Below, in pieces: positions 7,739 through 16,119 of a DNA stretch of 25,521 nt. Numbering within the stretch: position 1 is the stretch's first letter; the number at the start of each line of letters is the position of its first letter. The DNA lies in NCBI GenBank assembly GCA_050999155.1, contig JBPCPM010000036.1, forward strand, positions 1 to 25,521, given 5' to 3'. The stretch is from JBPCPM01 sp050999155. Lineage in GTDB: Bacteria > Actinomycetota > Thermoleophilia > Solirubrobacterales > 70-9. A program made the position numbers and the translations under genes. Under the pieces are notes generated by a model. That model had not been told where the DNA came from and made no database searches. It was given only the letters and a program-made list of their open reading frames with translations.

Positions 7739-9640
7739 ATGAACCGTCTTGCCGCCGTGATCGCCGTGGTCCTGCTGTGCGCAACGGCCTCGGCCGCGCT
7801 GGCCGCCGACCCGGCCGACGCCCGGACCCGGACCGGCTCGGACGTGCCGCAGGCCAAGACGCTGTACCGCAACGGTCCGTCGGGCCGCTACCTGCTGAGC
7901 GGTCGCTGGTATTTCAAGTTCGATCCCACCGACGTCGGCGTCTCCGAGCGCTGGTTCGACTCCAAGCGCGACGAGACGTGGTCGCCGACCCGCGTCCCCA
8001 ACGCGTGGAACGCCCGCGTGCAGGGCAACGACTCGATGTCCGGGACTACCGGCTGGTACCGCAAGGACTTCCGCGTCCCCGACAACGACCGGGCGCTGGA
8101 CTGGCTGCTGCGCTTCGAGTCGGTCAACTACCGCACCGAGGTCTGGCTCAACGGCCGCAAGATCGGCAAGAACACCGGCGCCCACCTGGCCTTCGAGCTC
8201 GAGGCCGACCGCATCAAGCGCAACGGGACGAACTCCTTGGTGGTGCGCGTCAACAACGTGCGCCGGCCGACCGACTTCCCACCCGCCGGCCTGACCAAGG
8301 ACGACACCCCCACCGGAGGCTGGTGGAACTACGGCGGCATTACCCAGGAGGTCTACCTGCGCAAGGTCGACGGTCTGGACTTCTCGAACATGCGGGTCGT
8401 CGGCGACCTGTACTCGCGCAACCGCAAGGCCAAGGTCGACGTCGTGTTCAAGCTGCGCAACCGGACCAGTCGCAGCCGGGACGTCTCCGTGAGCGGGACC
8501 TTCGGGCGCGACCGGCTGACGTTCAAGAGCACGCGGATCGCTGCGCGCGCCTCGAAGTACGTCAAGGCGCAGCTGCGGATCTCGAAGCCCCGCCTGTGGA
8601 CCCCGGACCGTCCCTCGCTGTATTCGGTGCGGATCCGTGCACAGGCCGGGGGCTCGGTGAGCAGCTACTACCTGCGCACCGGCCTGCGCGAGATCGAGGT
8701 CGACGACGGCATCCTCACCCTCAACGGCAAGCCCCTGCGCCTACGGGGCTTCGGCATGCACGAGGACCACCCCGGAGTCGGCTCGGCGCTGTCAAACCGC
8801 CACCGCGAGCGGATGTGGGCCGAGATCACGCGCTCCGGCGCAGGGATCATCCGCGGTCACTACCCGCTGCACCCCTGGTTCCACGAGAAGGCAGACCGCG
8901 AGGGCATCTTCATCTGGTCGGAGATTCCCGTCTACCAGCTCGAGACGCAGGAGCTGAAGAAGAGGGTGGTGCGCCAGCTGGCCCGCGAGTACCTGCGGTC
9001 CAACATCCAGCAGAACCGCAACCACCCCTCGGTCCTGACGTGGTCGATCGCCAACGAGCTCAGCTCCAAGCCCGGCACCACCCAGGGCTACTACATCCAG
9101 CAGGCCGCCCGGGCGGCCAAGGAGCTCGACCCGACGCGGCCGGTCTCGATGGCCGTGGCGGGGTACCCGGTCGTGCCCTACCAATCGCGCTACAAGCCGC
9201 TGGACATGATCGGCTTCAACAGCTACTTCGGCTGGTACCAGGGCGTGCGTGGATCGGTGGCCGACATCAACGCGCTCGGGCCGTACCTCGACCGGCTCAA
9301 GACCGACTACGTCGACCGGGGTCAGGCCGTGATGGTCAGCGAGTTCGGCGCCGAGGCCAACCGCGACGGGCCGGCCGACGAGAAGGGGACCTACGACTTC
9401 CAGCGCAACTGGCTGAACTTCCACATCGACCGCTACGACGAGCGGCCGTGGCTGGCGGGTGCCGTGTACTGGACGCTGCAGGAGTTCCGCGTGCGCCCGA
9501 ACTGGAGCGGCGGCAACCCCAGGCCGGGCCCGGTGCTCAACGTCCATCAGAAGGGCCTGGTGGCCTTCGACGGCCAGAGCCGCAAACCGGCCTGGAGCGA
9601 CGCCGTGCGCCGCTTCCGCGCCTTCGACCAGACCCCCTGA
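7739..9640 (+). CDS. Secreted glycoside hydrolase family 2 (beta-glucuronidase/beta-galactosidase-like)
   Basis: This 633-residue exported enzyme has a Sec signal peptide (MNRLAAVIAV... to about ALAA, residue 23), which fixes the start at ATG 7739 rather than an upstream in-frame TTG. An N-terminal jelly-roll sugar-binding domain (GRWYFKFDP, TTGWYRKDF, EVWLNGRKIG) is followed by an Ig-like middle domain and a TIM barrel (LTLNGKPLRLRGFGMHEDHP, NRNHPSVLTWSIANEL, MVSEFGAEA). The acid/base is E440 in SIANEL and the nucleophile is E535 in VSEFGAE, both intact. GH2 enzymes cleave terminal beta-linked glucuronic acid, galactose or mannose with retention. The size and HEDH block resemble beta-glucuronidases more than the long LacZ type, but the exact sugar cannot be read from sequence. 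It lies downstream of two secreted matrix-like proteins and upstream of an SDR epimerase. Confidence 0.93.
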   Translation: MNRLAAVIAVVLLCATASAALAADPADARTRTGSDVPQAKTLYRNGPSGRYLLSGRWYFKFDPTDVGVSERWFDSKRDETWSPTRVPNAWNARVQGNDSMSGTTGWYRKDFRVPDNDRALDWLLRFESVNYRTEVWLNGRKIGKNTGAHLAFELEADRIKRNGTNSLVVRVNNVRRPTDFPPAGLTKDDTPTGGWWNYGGITQEVYLRKVDGLDFSNMRVVGDLYSRNRKAKVDVVFKLRNRTSRSRDVSVSGTFGRDRLTFKSTRIAARASKYVKAQLRISKPRLWTPDRPSLYSVRIRAQAGGSVSSYYLRTGLREIEVDDGILTLNGKPLRLRGFGMHEDHPGVGSALSNRHRERMWAEITRSGAGIIRGHYPLHPWFHEKADREGIFIWSEIPVYQLETQELKKRVVRQLAREYLRSNIQQNRNHPSVLTWSIANELSSKPGTTQGYYIQQAARAAKELDPTRPVSMAVAGYPVVPYQSRYKPLDMIGFNSYFGWYQGVRGSVADINALGPYLDRLKTDYVDRGQAVMVSEFGAEANRDGPADEKGTYDFQRNWLNFHIDRYDERPWLAGAVYWTLQEFRVRPNWSGGNPRPGPVLNVHQKGLVAFDGQSRKPAWSDAVRRFRAFDQTP

Positions 9641-9685
9641 CCGGCGTTCGGCCTCGGCCCGGGGCTCCGGTAGGGTGAGGCGCTG

Positions 9686-10669
9686 ATGGCAACCGTCTTC
9701 GTCACCGGAGCCTCGGGGTTCGTCGGGCGCCGGCTGGTCCGCCGCCTGGTGGCCGACGGTCACACCGTCCGCGGGCTGGCCCGCAGCGACGAATCGGCCG
9801 CGACCGTGGCCGCCGACGGCGCCGAGCCCGTCCGCGGTGACCTCGACGACGTCGAGGCGCTCGAGGCCGGGGCCCGGGACTGCAAGTTCGTCGTCCACAC
9901 GGCGGCCGCCCTGGGAGCCTCGGGCGACTGGAGCGAGTTCGAACGGATCAACGTCGGCGGGACGCGGCGCGTGGCCCAGGCTGCCCGCGCGGGCGGCGCC
10001 CGTCGCCTGGTCCACGTCTCCACCGAAGCGGTGTTGATGGCCGGCGAACCGCTGGAGTGGGTGGACGAGACCGCGCCGCTGCGGCCGGACTCGCGCGCCC
10101 CGTACGCCGCGACCAAGGCCATGGCCGAGCAGGTCGTCGTCGACGAGAACCGCGATGGCCTCGAGGCCGTGATCCTGCGGCCCCGCTTCGTGTGGGGCGC
10201 CGGCGATCGCACGCTGCTGCCCCAGCTCGTCGAAGCCGTGTGCGACGGGGGCTTCGCCTGGATCGATGGTGGCCGTCAGCTGACCACGCCGACCCACGTC
10301 GACAACGTCGTGGAGGGCGTCGTGCTCTCCGCCGAGCGGGGCGCGGCCGGCGAGGCCTACTTCGTCACCGACGACAACCCCCAGATCTTCCGCGACTTCG
10401 TCACCCGGCTGCTGCGCACCCAGGGCATCGAACCGCCGGAGCGCGAGGCGCCCTCGTGGCTCGTTGGCCCGGTGGTCCGGGCGCTGGAGGCCGCCTGGAA
10501 GCGGCTGCCACTACCCGGTGCGCCGCCCCTGAGCTCGATCGAGTACTGGATCTTCTCCCAAACCCAGACGCTGGACATCGCCAAGGCCAAGCGCGAGCTC
10601 GGCTACCGGCCGGTAACCGGCCTCGACGAGGGGATGCGCGAGCTCGAGGCCGCTGCGGCGATCACGTGA
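9686..10669 (+). CDS. Extended-SDR NAD-dependent epimerase/dehydratase
   Basis: This 327-residue protein has the N-terminal dinucleotide-binding motif TGASGFVG (residues 7-14), a downstream NVGGTRRVAQAA segment, S112 in HVSTEAV, and the catalytic pair Y140/K144 in YAATKAMAE. RPRFVWGAGD and the C-terminal LGYRPVT are typical of extended SDRs of the sugar-nucleotide epimerase / 3-beta-hydroxysteroid dehydrogenase group. The absence of a sugar-nucleotide signature leaves nucleotide-sugar, sterol-like or dihydroflavonol-type substrates open. A purine-rich GGTGAGG sits 7 nt before ATG 9686 and serves as a ribosome-binding site. The stop overlaps the next start as GTGA, making it the first gene of a coupled three-gene operon. 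Confidence 0.88.
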   Translation: MATVFVTGASGFVGRRLVRRLVADGHTVRGLARSDESAATVAADGAEPVRGDLDDVEALEAGARDCKFVVHTAAALGASGDWSEFERINVGGTRRVAQAARAGGARRLVHVSTEAVLMAGEPLEWVDETAPLRPDSRAPYAATKAMAEQVVVDENRDGLEAVILRPRFVWGAGDRTLLPQLVEAVCDGGFAWIDGGRQLTTPTHVDNVVEGVVLSAERGAAGEAYFVTDDNPQIFRDFVTRLLRTQGIEPPEREAPSWLVGPVVRALEAAWKRLPLPGAPPLSSIEYWIFSQTQTLDIAKAKRELGYRPVTGLDEGMRELEAAAAIT

Positions 10670-11715
10670 GCGACGACGAGTCGGACGACGCCGCGCCGTC
10701 GCGCCTCAAGCCGCGCCGCCGGCGCCGCGAGCGCGGGCGGGGCGACCGGGTGCTCGACGGGCTGTGGCGCCTGCGCCTCCCCTTGCCGTGGCCTGGCGTG
10801 CCCCACGGCAACTCGTGGGCGGTGCGCTCGTGCAACGGCATCGTGCTGTTCGACACCGGGATCCACGAGGAGCAGACCGACGAGCACCCCAGCTCCTGGT
10901 CGGAGCTCGAGCACGCCATGGGCCAGGTCGGGTTGCGGCCTTCGGACATCAACCTTGTGGTCTGCACCCACGCTCACGCCGACCACTACGGCCAGGCCGC
11001 CCCGATCGTCGATCTGACCGGCTCCGAGCTGTGGATGCATCCCGACCACGCCCATACCACGAAGATGGCCGACCCCGAGGGGTCGCTGCAGCGCCGGATG
11101 GAGGTGGCGATGCACTCGGGCGTCCCCGAGAAGGCGATCCAGGCCTACCAACAGGCCCGCCGCTCGATGCCCACCGGGGTCGCCGAGGCCATCGAGCCCG
11201 ACCGCGATCGGGTCCCCGGGGACCAGATCGACACCGACCTCGGGACCTGGGAGGTCCATTACACCCCGGGCCACGCCCCGTCGCACGTCACCCTCCACCA
11301 GCCCGACCGGGGCCTGCTGCTCTCCGGCGACCACCTGATCGGGCGGGTGACCCTGTACTTCGACCACGGCTGGTCCGAGGACCCGGTGGCCGAGTTCCTG
11401 TCGAGCCTCGACACGGTCGAGCAGCTCGACGCCGGCCTGTGCCTGGCCGGCCACGGCCGCCCGTTCCGCGATATCCAGGCCCACATCGACGGGAACCGGG
11501 CCGAGGTGGAAAGCGAGCTGGTGGCGCTGCGCGAGCGGATGGGCGACGGCGCTCAGACCGCGTTCGAGCTCCTTCCGCCCGATACGCCGCCGGCCTTCGC
11601 CACGTGGCGCCTGACGCTCACGCTGTGTTTCCTCGAGCACCTCGAGAAGCGGGGCGAGGCCAGCCGCGAGACGGACCACGACGGCACCGAGCGCTGGTCG
11701 GCGGTGGCGTCCTGA
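10666..11715 (+). CDS. Metallo-beta-lactamase-fold hydrolase
   Basis: The GTG start at 10666 forms a GTGA overlap with the epimerase stop and gives 349 residues. An Arg-rich, probably disordered N-terminus (about 1-28) precedes the fold. The metal-binding motif THAHADH is at 101-107. H203 in PGHAPSH, D222 in SGDHL and H263 in AGHGRPF complete a two-metal site. A helical C-terminal extension (about 275-349) follows the catalytic core, as in glyoxalase-II-like or LACTB2-like hydrolases. The family hydrolyses thioesters, lactones, phosphodiesters and beta-lactams; nothing here fixes the substrate. It ends in a TGATG junction with the deacetylase gene, so the two are translationally coupled. Confidence 0.9.
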   Translation: MSDDESDDAAPSRLKPRRRRRERGRGDRVLDGLWRLRLPLPWPGVPHGNSWAVRSCNGIVLFDTGIHEEQTDEHPSSWSELEHAMGQVGLRPSDINLVVCTHAHADHYGQAAPIVDLTGSELWMHPDHAHTTKMADPEGSLQRRMEVAMHSGVPEKAIQAYQQARRSMPTGVAEAIEPDRDRVPGDQIDTDLGTWEVHYTPGHAPSHVTLHQPDRGLLLSGDHLIGRVTLYFDHGWSEDPVAEFLSSLDTVEQLDAGLCLAGHGRPFRDIQAHIDGNRAEVESELVALRERMGDGAQTAFELLPPDTPPAFATWRLTLTLCFLEHLEKRGEASRETDHDGTERWSAVAS

Positions 11716-12476
11716 TGGCCGGTCCGCTGATCCTCGCCTACCACGGCATCGCGACCCACAGCACAGGCGGCCAGGGCGGCCTCGGCCTGCTCGTGCGCCC
11801 GGACGAGCTGCGCCGCGATGTGCGCCTGCTGCAGCGCTGGGGGTACGAGCTGGTGACGGTGCGCCACCTGGCCGAGCGGCTCGCCGCCGGGTCGGCCGAC
11901 GGCCTGGCCGCGCTGACCTTCGACGACGGCCTGGCCGACAACCTCGAGGTCGGCGCCCCGGTCCTGGCCGAGTTCGGTGTGGTGGGCACCACCTTCTGCG
12001 TGTCGGGATGGCTGGGCCAACCGCACCCCGACGTCGACGGTGCCCGGATCATGACCGCCGACGAGGTCCGCACCCTGCGCGACGCCGGCTGGGAGATCGG
12101 CGCCCACACCCGTACCCACCCCGATCTCCCCACTTTGACCCGTGACCAGGCGCGCGGCGAGCTGCAGGGCTCCCGCAAGGACCTGGAGGAGCTGCTCGGC
12201 GAGCCCGTACGCTCGGCCGCCTACCCCTACGGCACCGCCAGCGCCGAGACCATCGAGGCGTGCCGGGAGGCGGGGTTCACCGCCGCGGTACGCAACAGCG
12301 CCCGCGGTGACTGGGCCGACCCGCTGAACCTGCCGCGCCAGGACATGGAGCGCGAACAGACCGGCCTCAGCCTGCGCCTCAAGCGCCGGGATCTCTACGA
12401 GCCGCTGATGGAACGGCGCGCAGGCCGGGCCGCCCGGCGGCTGTCACGACTGGTCCGGTCGCGGGTCGGCGGGTGA
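11715..12476 (+). CDS. Polysaccharide deacetylase (NodB-homology, CE4) protein
   Basis: This 253-residue protein starts at ATG 11715, sharing one base with the upstream stop. It shows the CE4 motifs in order: TFDDG (D70, D71; general base and metal Asp), HTRTH (H131, H135; metal ligands) and AYPYG (170-173). There is an ILAYHGI block at the N-terminus and an Arg-rich C-terminal tail. CE4 enzymes remove N- or O-acetyl groups from peptidoglycan, chitin-like or exopolysaccharide chains with a divalent metal. No signal peptide or membrane anchor is visible, so it may act in the cytoplasm or leave by a non-Sec route. Coupling to an epimerase and an MBL hydrolase suggests a small pathway on an acetylated sugar or related compound. 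Confidence 0.9.
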   Translation: MAGPLILAYHGIATHSTGGQGGLGLLVRPDELRRDVRLLQRWGYELVTVRHLAERLAAGSADGLAALTFDDGLADNLEVGAPVLAEFGVVGTTFCVSGWLGQPHPDVDGARIMTADEVRTLRDAGWEIGAHTRTHPDLPTLTRDQARGELQGSRKDLEELLGEPVRSAAYPYGTASAETIEACREAGFTAAVRNSARGDWADPLNLPRQDMEREQTGLSLRLKRRDLYEPLMERRAGRAARRLSRLVRSRVGG

Positions 12477-12505
12477 GATACCTCTCGGTCGCGGGGGTCG
12501 GGAGC

Positions 12506-12518
12506 TTGGCGCGCCCAA
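12506..12518. terminator. Weak hairpin in the convergent 49-bp gap
   Basis: TTGG/CCAA with a 5-nt GC loop, followed on the plus strand by TTT, lies between the deacetylase stop (12476) and the end of the convergent minus-strand gene (12526). It is the only terminator-like sequence in the gap, and the 4-bp stem is poor. Confidence 0.2.
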
Positions 12519-12525
12519 TTTCTGC

Positions 12526-12867
12526 TCACTCCACGATCTCCACGTCCGAGGCCAGTTCCACCGAGCCGCCCCGGTGGTACTGCACGTCGACTGTCTCGTT
12601 GCGGCGGTAGGTGCCGGCCAGGCCGAGGAGCATCGACAGCCAGCGGATGCCGCCGAGCTGGCGCTCCTTGACGATGGGCCGGGCGAAGACGATCTGGCGG
12701 TCGCGCACGGTGTAGTCGGCGCCCTCGGTCTGCTCGATGCCGTTGATGTAGACGGCGTACGGCGGTTCGGCGCCGCCGGGTAGGACGGCGCGGCGGCCGA
12801 CCTCGACCTCGCCGGGCTGCAGCTCGGGTTCGCGCTCCCGCGACCCGGCGCCGGGATCCTCGGTCAT
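12526..12867 (-). CDS. Small protein of unknown function (beta-rich)
   Basis: This 113-residue protein matches no family I recognise. An acidic, Pro/Glu-rich N-terminus (about 1-25) precedes a segment with alternating hydrophobic residues typical of beta strands: YAVYINGIE, DYTVRDRQIVFARP. A hydrophobic stretch IRWLSMLLGLAGTY (about 74-87) and a strand-like VDVQYHRGG end follow. The hydrophobic stretch is short for a membrane span but could pack against a partner or membrane surface. The ATG overlaps the stop of the upstream small gene by 4 nt (ATGA), and both follow citrate synthase on the same strand, so co-expression is likely. High-GC third positions and the tight overlaps support it as a real gene. 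Confidence 0.7.
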   Translation of the reverse strand: MTEDPGAGSREREPELQPGEVEVGRRAVLPGGAEPPYAVYINGIEQTEGADYTVRDRQIVFARPIVKERQLGGIRWLSMLLGLAGTYRRNETVDVQYHRGGSVELASDVEIVE

Positions 12868-13214
12868 CGGCCCTGCTCCAGCACGGCCCGGATCGCCGCG
12901 TACACGTCGCCGTCGGGCCCCGGCTCCAGCGGCTTGCGGAACACCGAGTTGCGAAACGCCACGAGCGAACCGTCTCCGCGGACGTCGACCCCGGCGTCGC
13001 GGCCGCGCAGGCCCGGAGGTGAGATCTCGATGCGGGCAGCGACGCGGTCGCCCGGCTCGTAGGTGCGAAACGCGGAGACGGTCTGCATGTCGGTGGTGCG
13101 GCTTATCGCCTCGGCCTCGGTGCGCAACGCGTCCATCGCCTCGCCGAGGCTGGCGAACGCGTGCCGCTGGACCCGCGACTGTTCGCGGACGGTCAGGCGG
13201 TAGGCCCGGGCCAC
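12864..13214 (-). CDS. Small protein of unknown function downstream of gltA
   Basis: This 116-residue protein starts with GTG, 13 bp after the citrate synthase stop. No family is recognised. It reads as a compact alpha/beta domain: a strand-like start (AYRLTVREQSRVQRHAF), a helix (SLGEAMDALRTEAEAISR), two strand-like segments (VSAFRTYEPGDRVAARIEI, DAGVDVRGDGSLVAF) and a final helix (VYAAIRAVLEQGR). There is no signal peptide, no membrane segment and no obvious metal-binding motif. Its stop overlaps the next small gene by 4 nt. Position suggests co-transcription with gltA and coupling to the 113-residue protein, and hence a possible two-subunit complex; this is inference. Confidence 0.72.
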   Translation of the reverse strand: MARAYRLTVREQSRVQRHAFASLGEAMDALRTEAEAISRTTDMQTVSAFRTYEPGDRVAARIEISPPGLRGRDAGVDVRGDGSLVAFRNSVFRKPLEPGPDGDVYAAIRAVLEQGR

Positions 13215-13227
13215 GGCGGGCGGGGTG

Positions 13228-14559
13228 CTACCCCCGCTCGCCCACCGGCAGGTAGGTGAGGTCGTGGTCGCCGGTGTAGATCTGGCGCGGACGGGCGATC
13301 GCCTTCTGGGGATCGTCGAGCATCTCCTGCCACTGGGCGACCCAGCCCGAGGTCCGGGGGATGGCGAAGATCACCGTGAACATCTCGCTCGGGATCTCGA
13401 GGGCCTCGTAGATCAGGCCCGAGTAGTAGTCGACGTTCGGGTACAGCTTGCGCTCGACGAAGTAGTCGTCGTCCAGGGCGTGCTTTTCGAGCTCGGTGGC
13501 GATCTGCAGCAGCGGGCTCTTGCCCGTCACCTCAAGCACCTCGTCGACGTTCTTCTTGATGATCTTGGCCCGCGGGTCGTAGTTCTTGTAAACGCGGTGG
13601 CCGAAGCCCATCAGCCGTTCCTTGCCGTCCTTGACCCCCTCGAGGAACCCGGGAATGTTCTCCGTCGTCTCGATCCGGCGCAGCATCTGCAGGACCTGCT
13701 CGTTGGCCCCGCCGTGCAGCGGTCCGTACAGGGCGGCGACGCCGCCGGCGATCGCCGAGTAGGGGTCGACGTTCGACGAGCCGATGTTGCGCACCGACGC
13801 GGCCGAGCAGTTCTGCTCGTGGTCGGCGTGCAAGATGAACAGGACGTCAAGCGCCCGCGAGAGCCGCTCGTCGGCCTCGTAGGCGGGCTCGGTCATCTTG
13901 AAAAGCATCGACAGGAAGTTCTCGGAGTAGCTGAGGTCGTTGCTCGGGTAGACGTACGGAAGCCCGAGGCTGTGGCGGTAGGCGAAGGCGGCGAGCGTCG
14001 GCATCTTGGCGATCAGGCGCACCGCCGCCATGTAGCGCTGCTCGGGGTCGTCGATGTTCTTGGCGTTCGGGTAGAAGGTCGACAGCGCGCCCACCGAGCC
14101 AAGCAGCATCCCCATGGGGTGGCCGTCGTAGCGGAAGCCCTCCATGAACTGCTTGATGTTCTCGTGCACGAACGTGTGGTGGGTGATGTCGTGGTTCCAG
14201 CTGTCGAGCTGCTCCTGGCTGGGCAGCTCGCCGTTGATCAGCAGGTAGGCGACCTCGAGGTAGTTCGAGTTCTCACACAGGTCCTCGATCCGGTACCCGC
14301 GGTACTCCAGGACGCCGTTCGCGCCGTCGATGAACGTCACGGCCGACCGGGCGTGGGCGGTGTTCTTGTACGCCGGGTCGTAGGACATCAGGCCGAAGTC
14401 GTCCTCGGAGACCTTGATGCCGCGGAGATCCATCGCGCTCACCGTCCCGTCGGTGATCTCGAGCTCGTAGCTCTCGCCGGTCCGGTTGTCGGTTACCGAA
14501 AGGGTCCGCTCGCCCGAGTCGGGCGTGCGCTCTGCAACCTTCTGCGCGCTGACGCTCAT
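13228..14559 (-). CDS. gltA: Citrate synthase
   Basis: This 443-residue protein catalyses acetyl-CoA + oxaloacetate to citrate + CoA, the entry step of the TCA cycle. The catalytic triad is intact: H282 in GPLHGGANE, H321 in GFGHRVYKNYDPRA and D377 in YPNVDYYSG. HADHEQNCSAASVR (244-257) is also typical. The N-terminal extension of about 70 residues before ARSAVTFIDG marks the long bacterial (hexameric, type II) group. The ATG is preceded by a strong ribosome-binding site GAGGAG with 8-nt spacing, which decides the start. An 86-bp gap separates it from mobA upstream on the same strand and is likely to hold its own promoter. Two small unknown genes follow closely downstream. Confidence 0.98.
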   Translation of the reverse strand: MSVSAQKVAERTPDSGERTLSVTDNRTGESYELEITDGTVSAMDLRGIKVSEDDFGLMSYDPAYKNTAHARSAVTFIDGANGVLEYRGYRIEDLCENSNYLEVAYLLINGELPSQEQLDSWNHDITHHTFVHENIKQFMEGFRYDGHPMGMLLGSVGALSTFYPNAKNIDDPEQRYMAAVRLIAKMPTLAAFAYRHSLGLPYVYPSNDLSYSENFLSMLFKMTEPAYEADERLSRALDVLFILHADHEQNCSAASVRNIGSSNVDPYSAIAGGVAALYGPLHGGANEQVLQMLRRIETTENIPGFLEGVKDGKERLMGFGHRVYKNYDPRAKIIKKNVDEVLEVTGKSPLLQIATELEKHALDDDYFVERKLYPNVDYYSGLIYEALEIPSEMFTVIFAIPRTSGWVAQWQEMLDDPQKAIARPRQIYTGDHDLTYLPVGERG

Positions 14560-14645
14560 CCTGCTGTCTCCTCGCTGGTGGCCACTCGGTTCCTATCTCA
14601 CCCCGTTGGAGCCTGGCGAAACCTTTGGCGGTCCCGGTTGGCGGC

Positions 14646-15170
14646 TCACCGAAGCTGCTCGGGCCGGTTGATGTTGGCAAGTTCCTCGCCCCCGGCAGCC
14701 ACGGTGACGGCGCCGATCCGCTCGATGGCGCGGCGCAGGGGCTCGGCGGCCAGCAGCGCCTCGCGCAGTGCCTCGGCGTCCCCTGGCGCGTACACGCCGC
14801 ACAGCGGTTCGGCGCCCTCGGGCCCGGCGGCCACCACGGTGCCCGTTCCGGCGCCTGCGATCCGCCGCAGCAGGTCAGCCGACACCAGCGGCATGTCGCA
14901 GGCGAGGACGGCCACCCGGCCCCCGGCGTGGTGCAGCGCCGTCAGCACCCCGGCCAGCGGATGGCGTTGAGGCCAGCGGTCGTGCCAGACGGGGACGTCG
15001 TCAGGCAGGTCCGGCAGGGGGGTGTCGGGCTTGCACACGACCGCGGCGGTGCCGAACGCCGCCCGCAGCGTGGCCAGCGGACGGTGCAGCAACGGGTCGC
15101 TGCCGCCCGCCAGCGTCTTGGGTGACCCGAACCGGCGGCTGGCGCCGCCGGCGAGCACCGCCCCCGTCAC
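14646..15170 (-). CDS. mobA: Molybdenum cofactor guanylyltransferase (MobA-like)
   Basis: This 174-residue nucleotidyltransferase has the GTP-binding loop LAGGASRRFGSPK (residues 6-18; the usual Met after Arg is Phe), HPLAGVLTAL (70-79) and the metal-binding LACDMPLVS (89-97). MobA joins GMP to molybdopterin to form the bis-MGD cofactor of DMSO-reductase-type enzymes; close relatives (MocA, CTP-using) share the fold. It is slightly shorter than the roughly 190-residue E. coli protein. The GTG start leads directly into the glycine loop. It lies 13 bp after the PfkB kinase stop on the same strand, so a shared transcript is likely. No other molybdopterin genes are in the window. Confidence 0.88.
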   Translation of the reverse strand: MTGAVLAGGASRRFGSPKTLAGGSDPLLHRPLATLRAAFGTAAVVCKPDTPLPDLPDDVPVWHDRWPQRHPLAGVLTALHHAGGRVAVLACDMPLVSADLLRRIAGAGTGTVVAAGPEGAEPLCGVYAPGDAEALREALLAAEPLRRAIERIGAVTVAAGGEELANINRPEQLR

Positions 15171-15183
15171 CGGGGGCGGCCGG

Positions 15184-16119
15184 TCAGGCTCGAAGCTCGA
15201 CAGGGCTCTCCTCGAAGTGGGTCATCCGCCGGAAGGCCTCGAACCGCTCGGAGATCTCGTCGGTGGTCAGAGCCCGGACCCGCTCGGTACCGAAGTCCTG
15301 CACGTTGAACGAGGCCATCGTCGACCCGTAGGCCATCGCCTGGCGCATGGTTGCCTCGTCGGACGCGTCGGCCTCCTGGGAGTCCAGGAACCCGACGAAG
15401 CCGCCCGCGAAGCTGTCGCCCGCGCCGGTCGGGTCGCGGACATCGTCGAGCGGAAAGCCTGGCAGCGAGAAGAACCCGCCGGCGGTGAACAGCGCGGCCC
15501 CGTACTCGCCTTGCTTGGCGATCACGGCGCTGGGGCCGAGCTCCATCACCGCGGTGGCCGCCTTGGTGAGGTTGGACTCCTCGGTGAGCTGGCGGATCTC
15601 CGCGTCGTTGATCAGGACGCAGTCGACCTCGGCGATGGCCGCCTGCAGGGAGGACTTGGCCGTCTCGATCCACAGGTTCATCGAGTCCAGGGCAGCGAAG
15701 CGGACGTCGTTGCACTGCCCGCGGACCTGGCGCTGGAGGTCGGGGACGATGTTGGCCAAAAACAGCGAGTCGGCGTTCAGCGCCTCGGTGGAGAGCTTGG
15801 GCTCGAACTCGGCGAAGACGTTGAGCTGGGTGTCGTCGGTGTGGGCGACGTTGACGTCGAAGCCGTAGTGGCCGCGCCAGAAGAACGTCTTGCCTCCCTC
15901 GACCACCTCGATGTCGCTCGTCTCGATGCCGCGGTCGCGCAGGATGGCGAACTCGTCGTCGCCGAAGTCCTCCCCGACCGGGCCGACCATCCGGACGTCC
16001 GTGAAGAAGCTGGCGGCGAGGGCGAAGTGGGTGGCCGAGCCGCCCAGCATCTTCTCGCGCTCCCCGAAGGGGGTCTTCACGGCGTCGAAGGCAATGGATC
16101 CAACAACGGTCACCGACAC
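15184..16119 (-). CDS. PfkB-family carbohydrate/nucleoside kinase
   Basis: This 311-residue kinase has the PfkB N-terminal glycine motif (GGSATHFALAASFF, 26-39, with VGPVGEDFG following) and the C-terminal signature DPTGAGDSFAGGFVG (229-243), where D235 is the catalytic base and GAG forms the anion hole. Family members phosphorylate ribose, fructose phosphates, adenosine or other sugars with ATP; the substrate is not clear. The open frame continues far upstream, antisense to the next gene. However, a ribosome-binding site AGAGGA 8 nt before GTG 16119, and the usual short N-terminal strand VTVVGSIAFD, fix the start there. It is divergent from the MDR gene with a 63-bp gap, and it heads a run of minus-strand genes that includes mobA. 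Confidence 0.93.
   Translation of the reverse strand: MSVTVVGSIAFDAVKTPFGEREKMLGGSATHFALAASFFTDVRMVGPVGEDFGDDEFAILRDRGIETSDIEVVEGGKTFFWRGHYGFDVNVAHTDDTQLNVFAEFEPKLSTEALNADSLFLANIVPDLQRQVRGQCNDVRFAALDSMNLWIETAKSSLQAAIAEVDCVLINDAEIRQLTEESNLTKAATAVMELGPSAVIAKQGEYGAALFTAGGFFSLPGFPLDDVRDPTGAGDSFAGGFVGFLDSQEADASDEATMRQAMAYGSTMASFNVQDFGTERVRALTTDEISERFEAFRRMTHFEESPVELRA

Noticed and set aside
13225..14970. 581-codon plus-strand frame opposite citrate synthase
   Set aside because: The opposite strand encodes a complete citrate synthase with an intact triad. The antisense product is Val/Leu/Asp-rich low complexity and continues into mobA.
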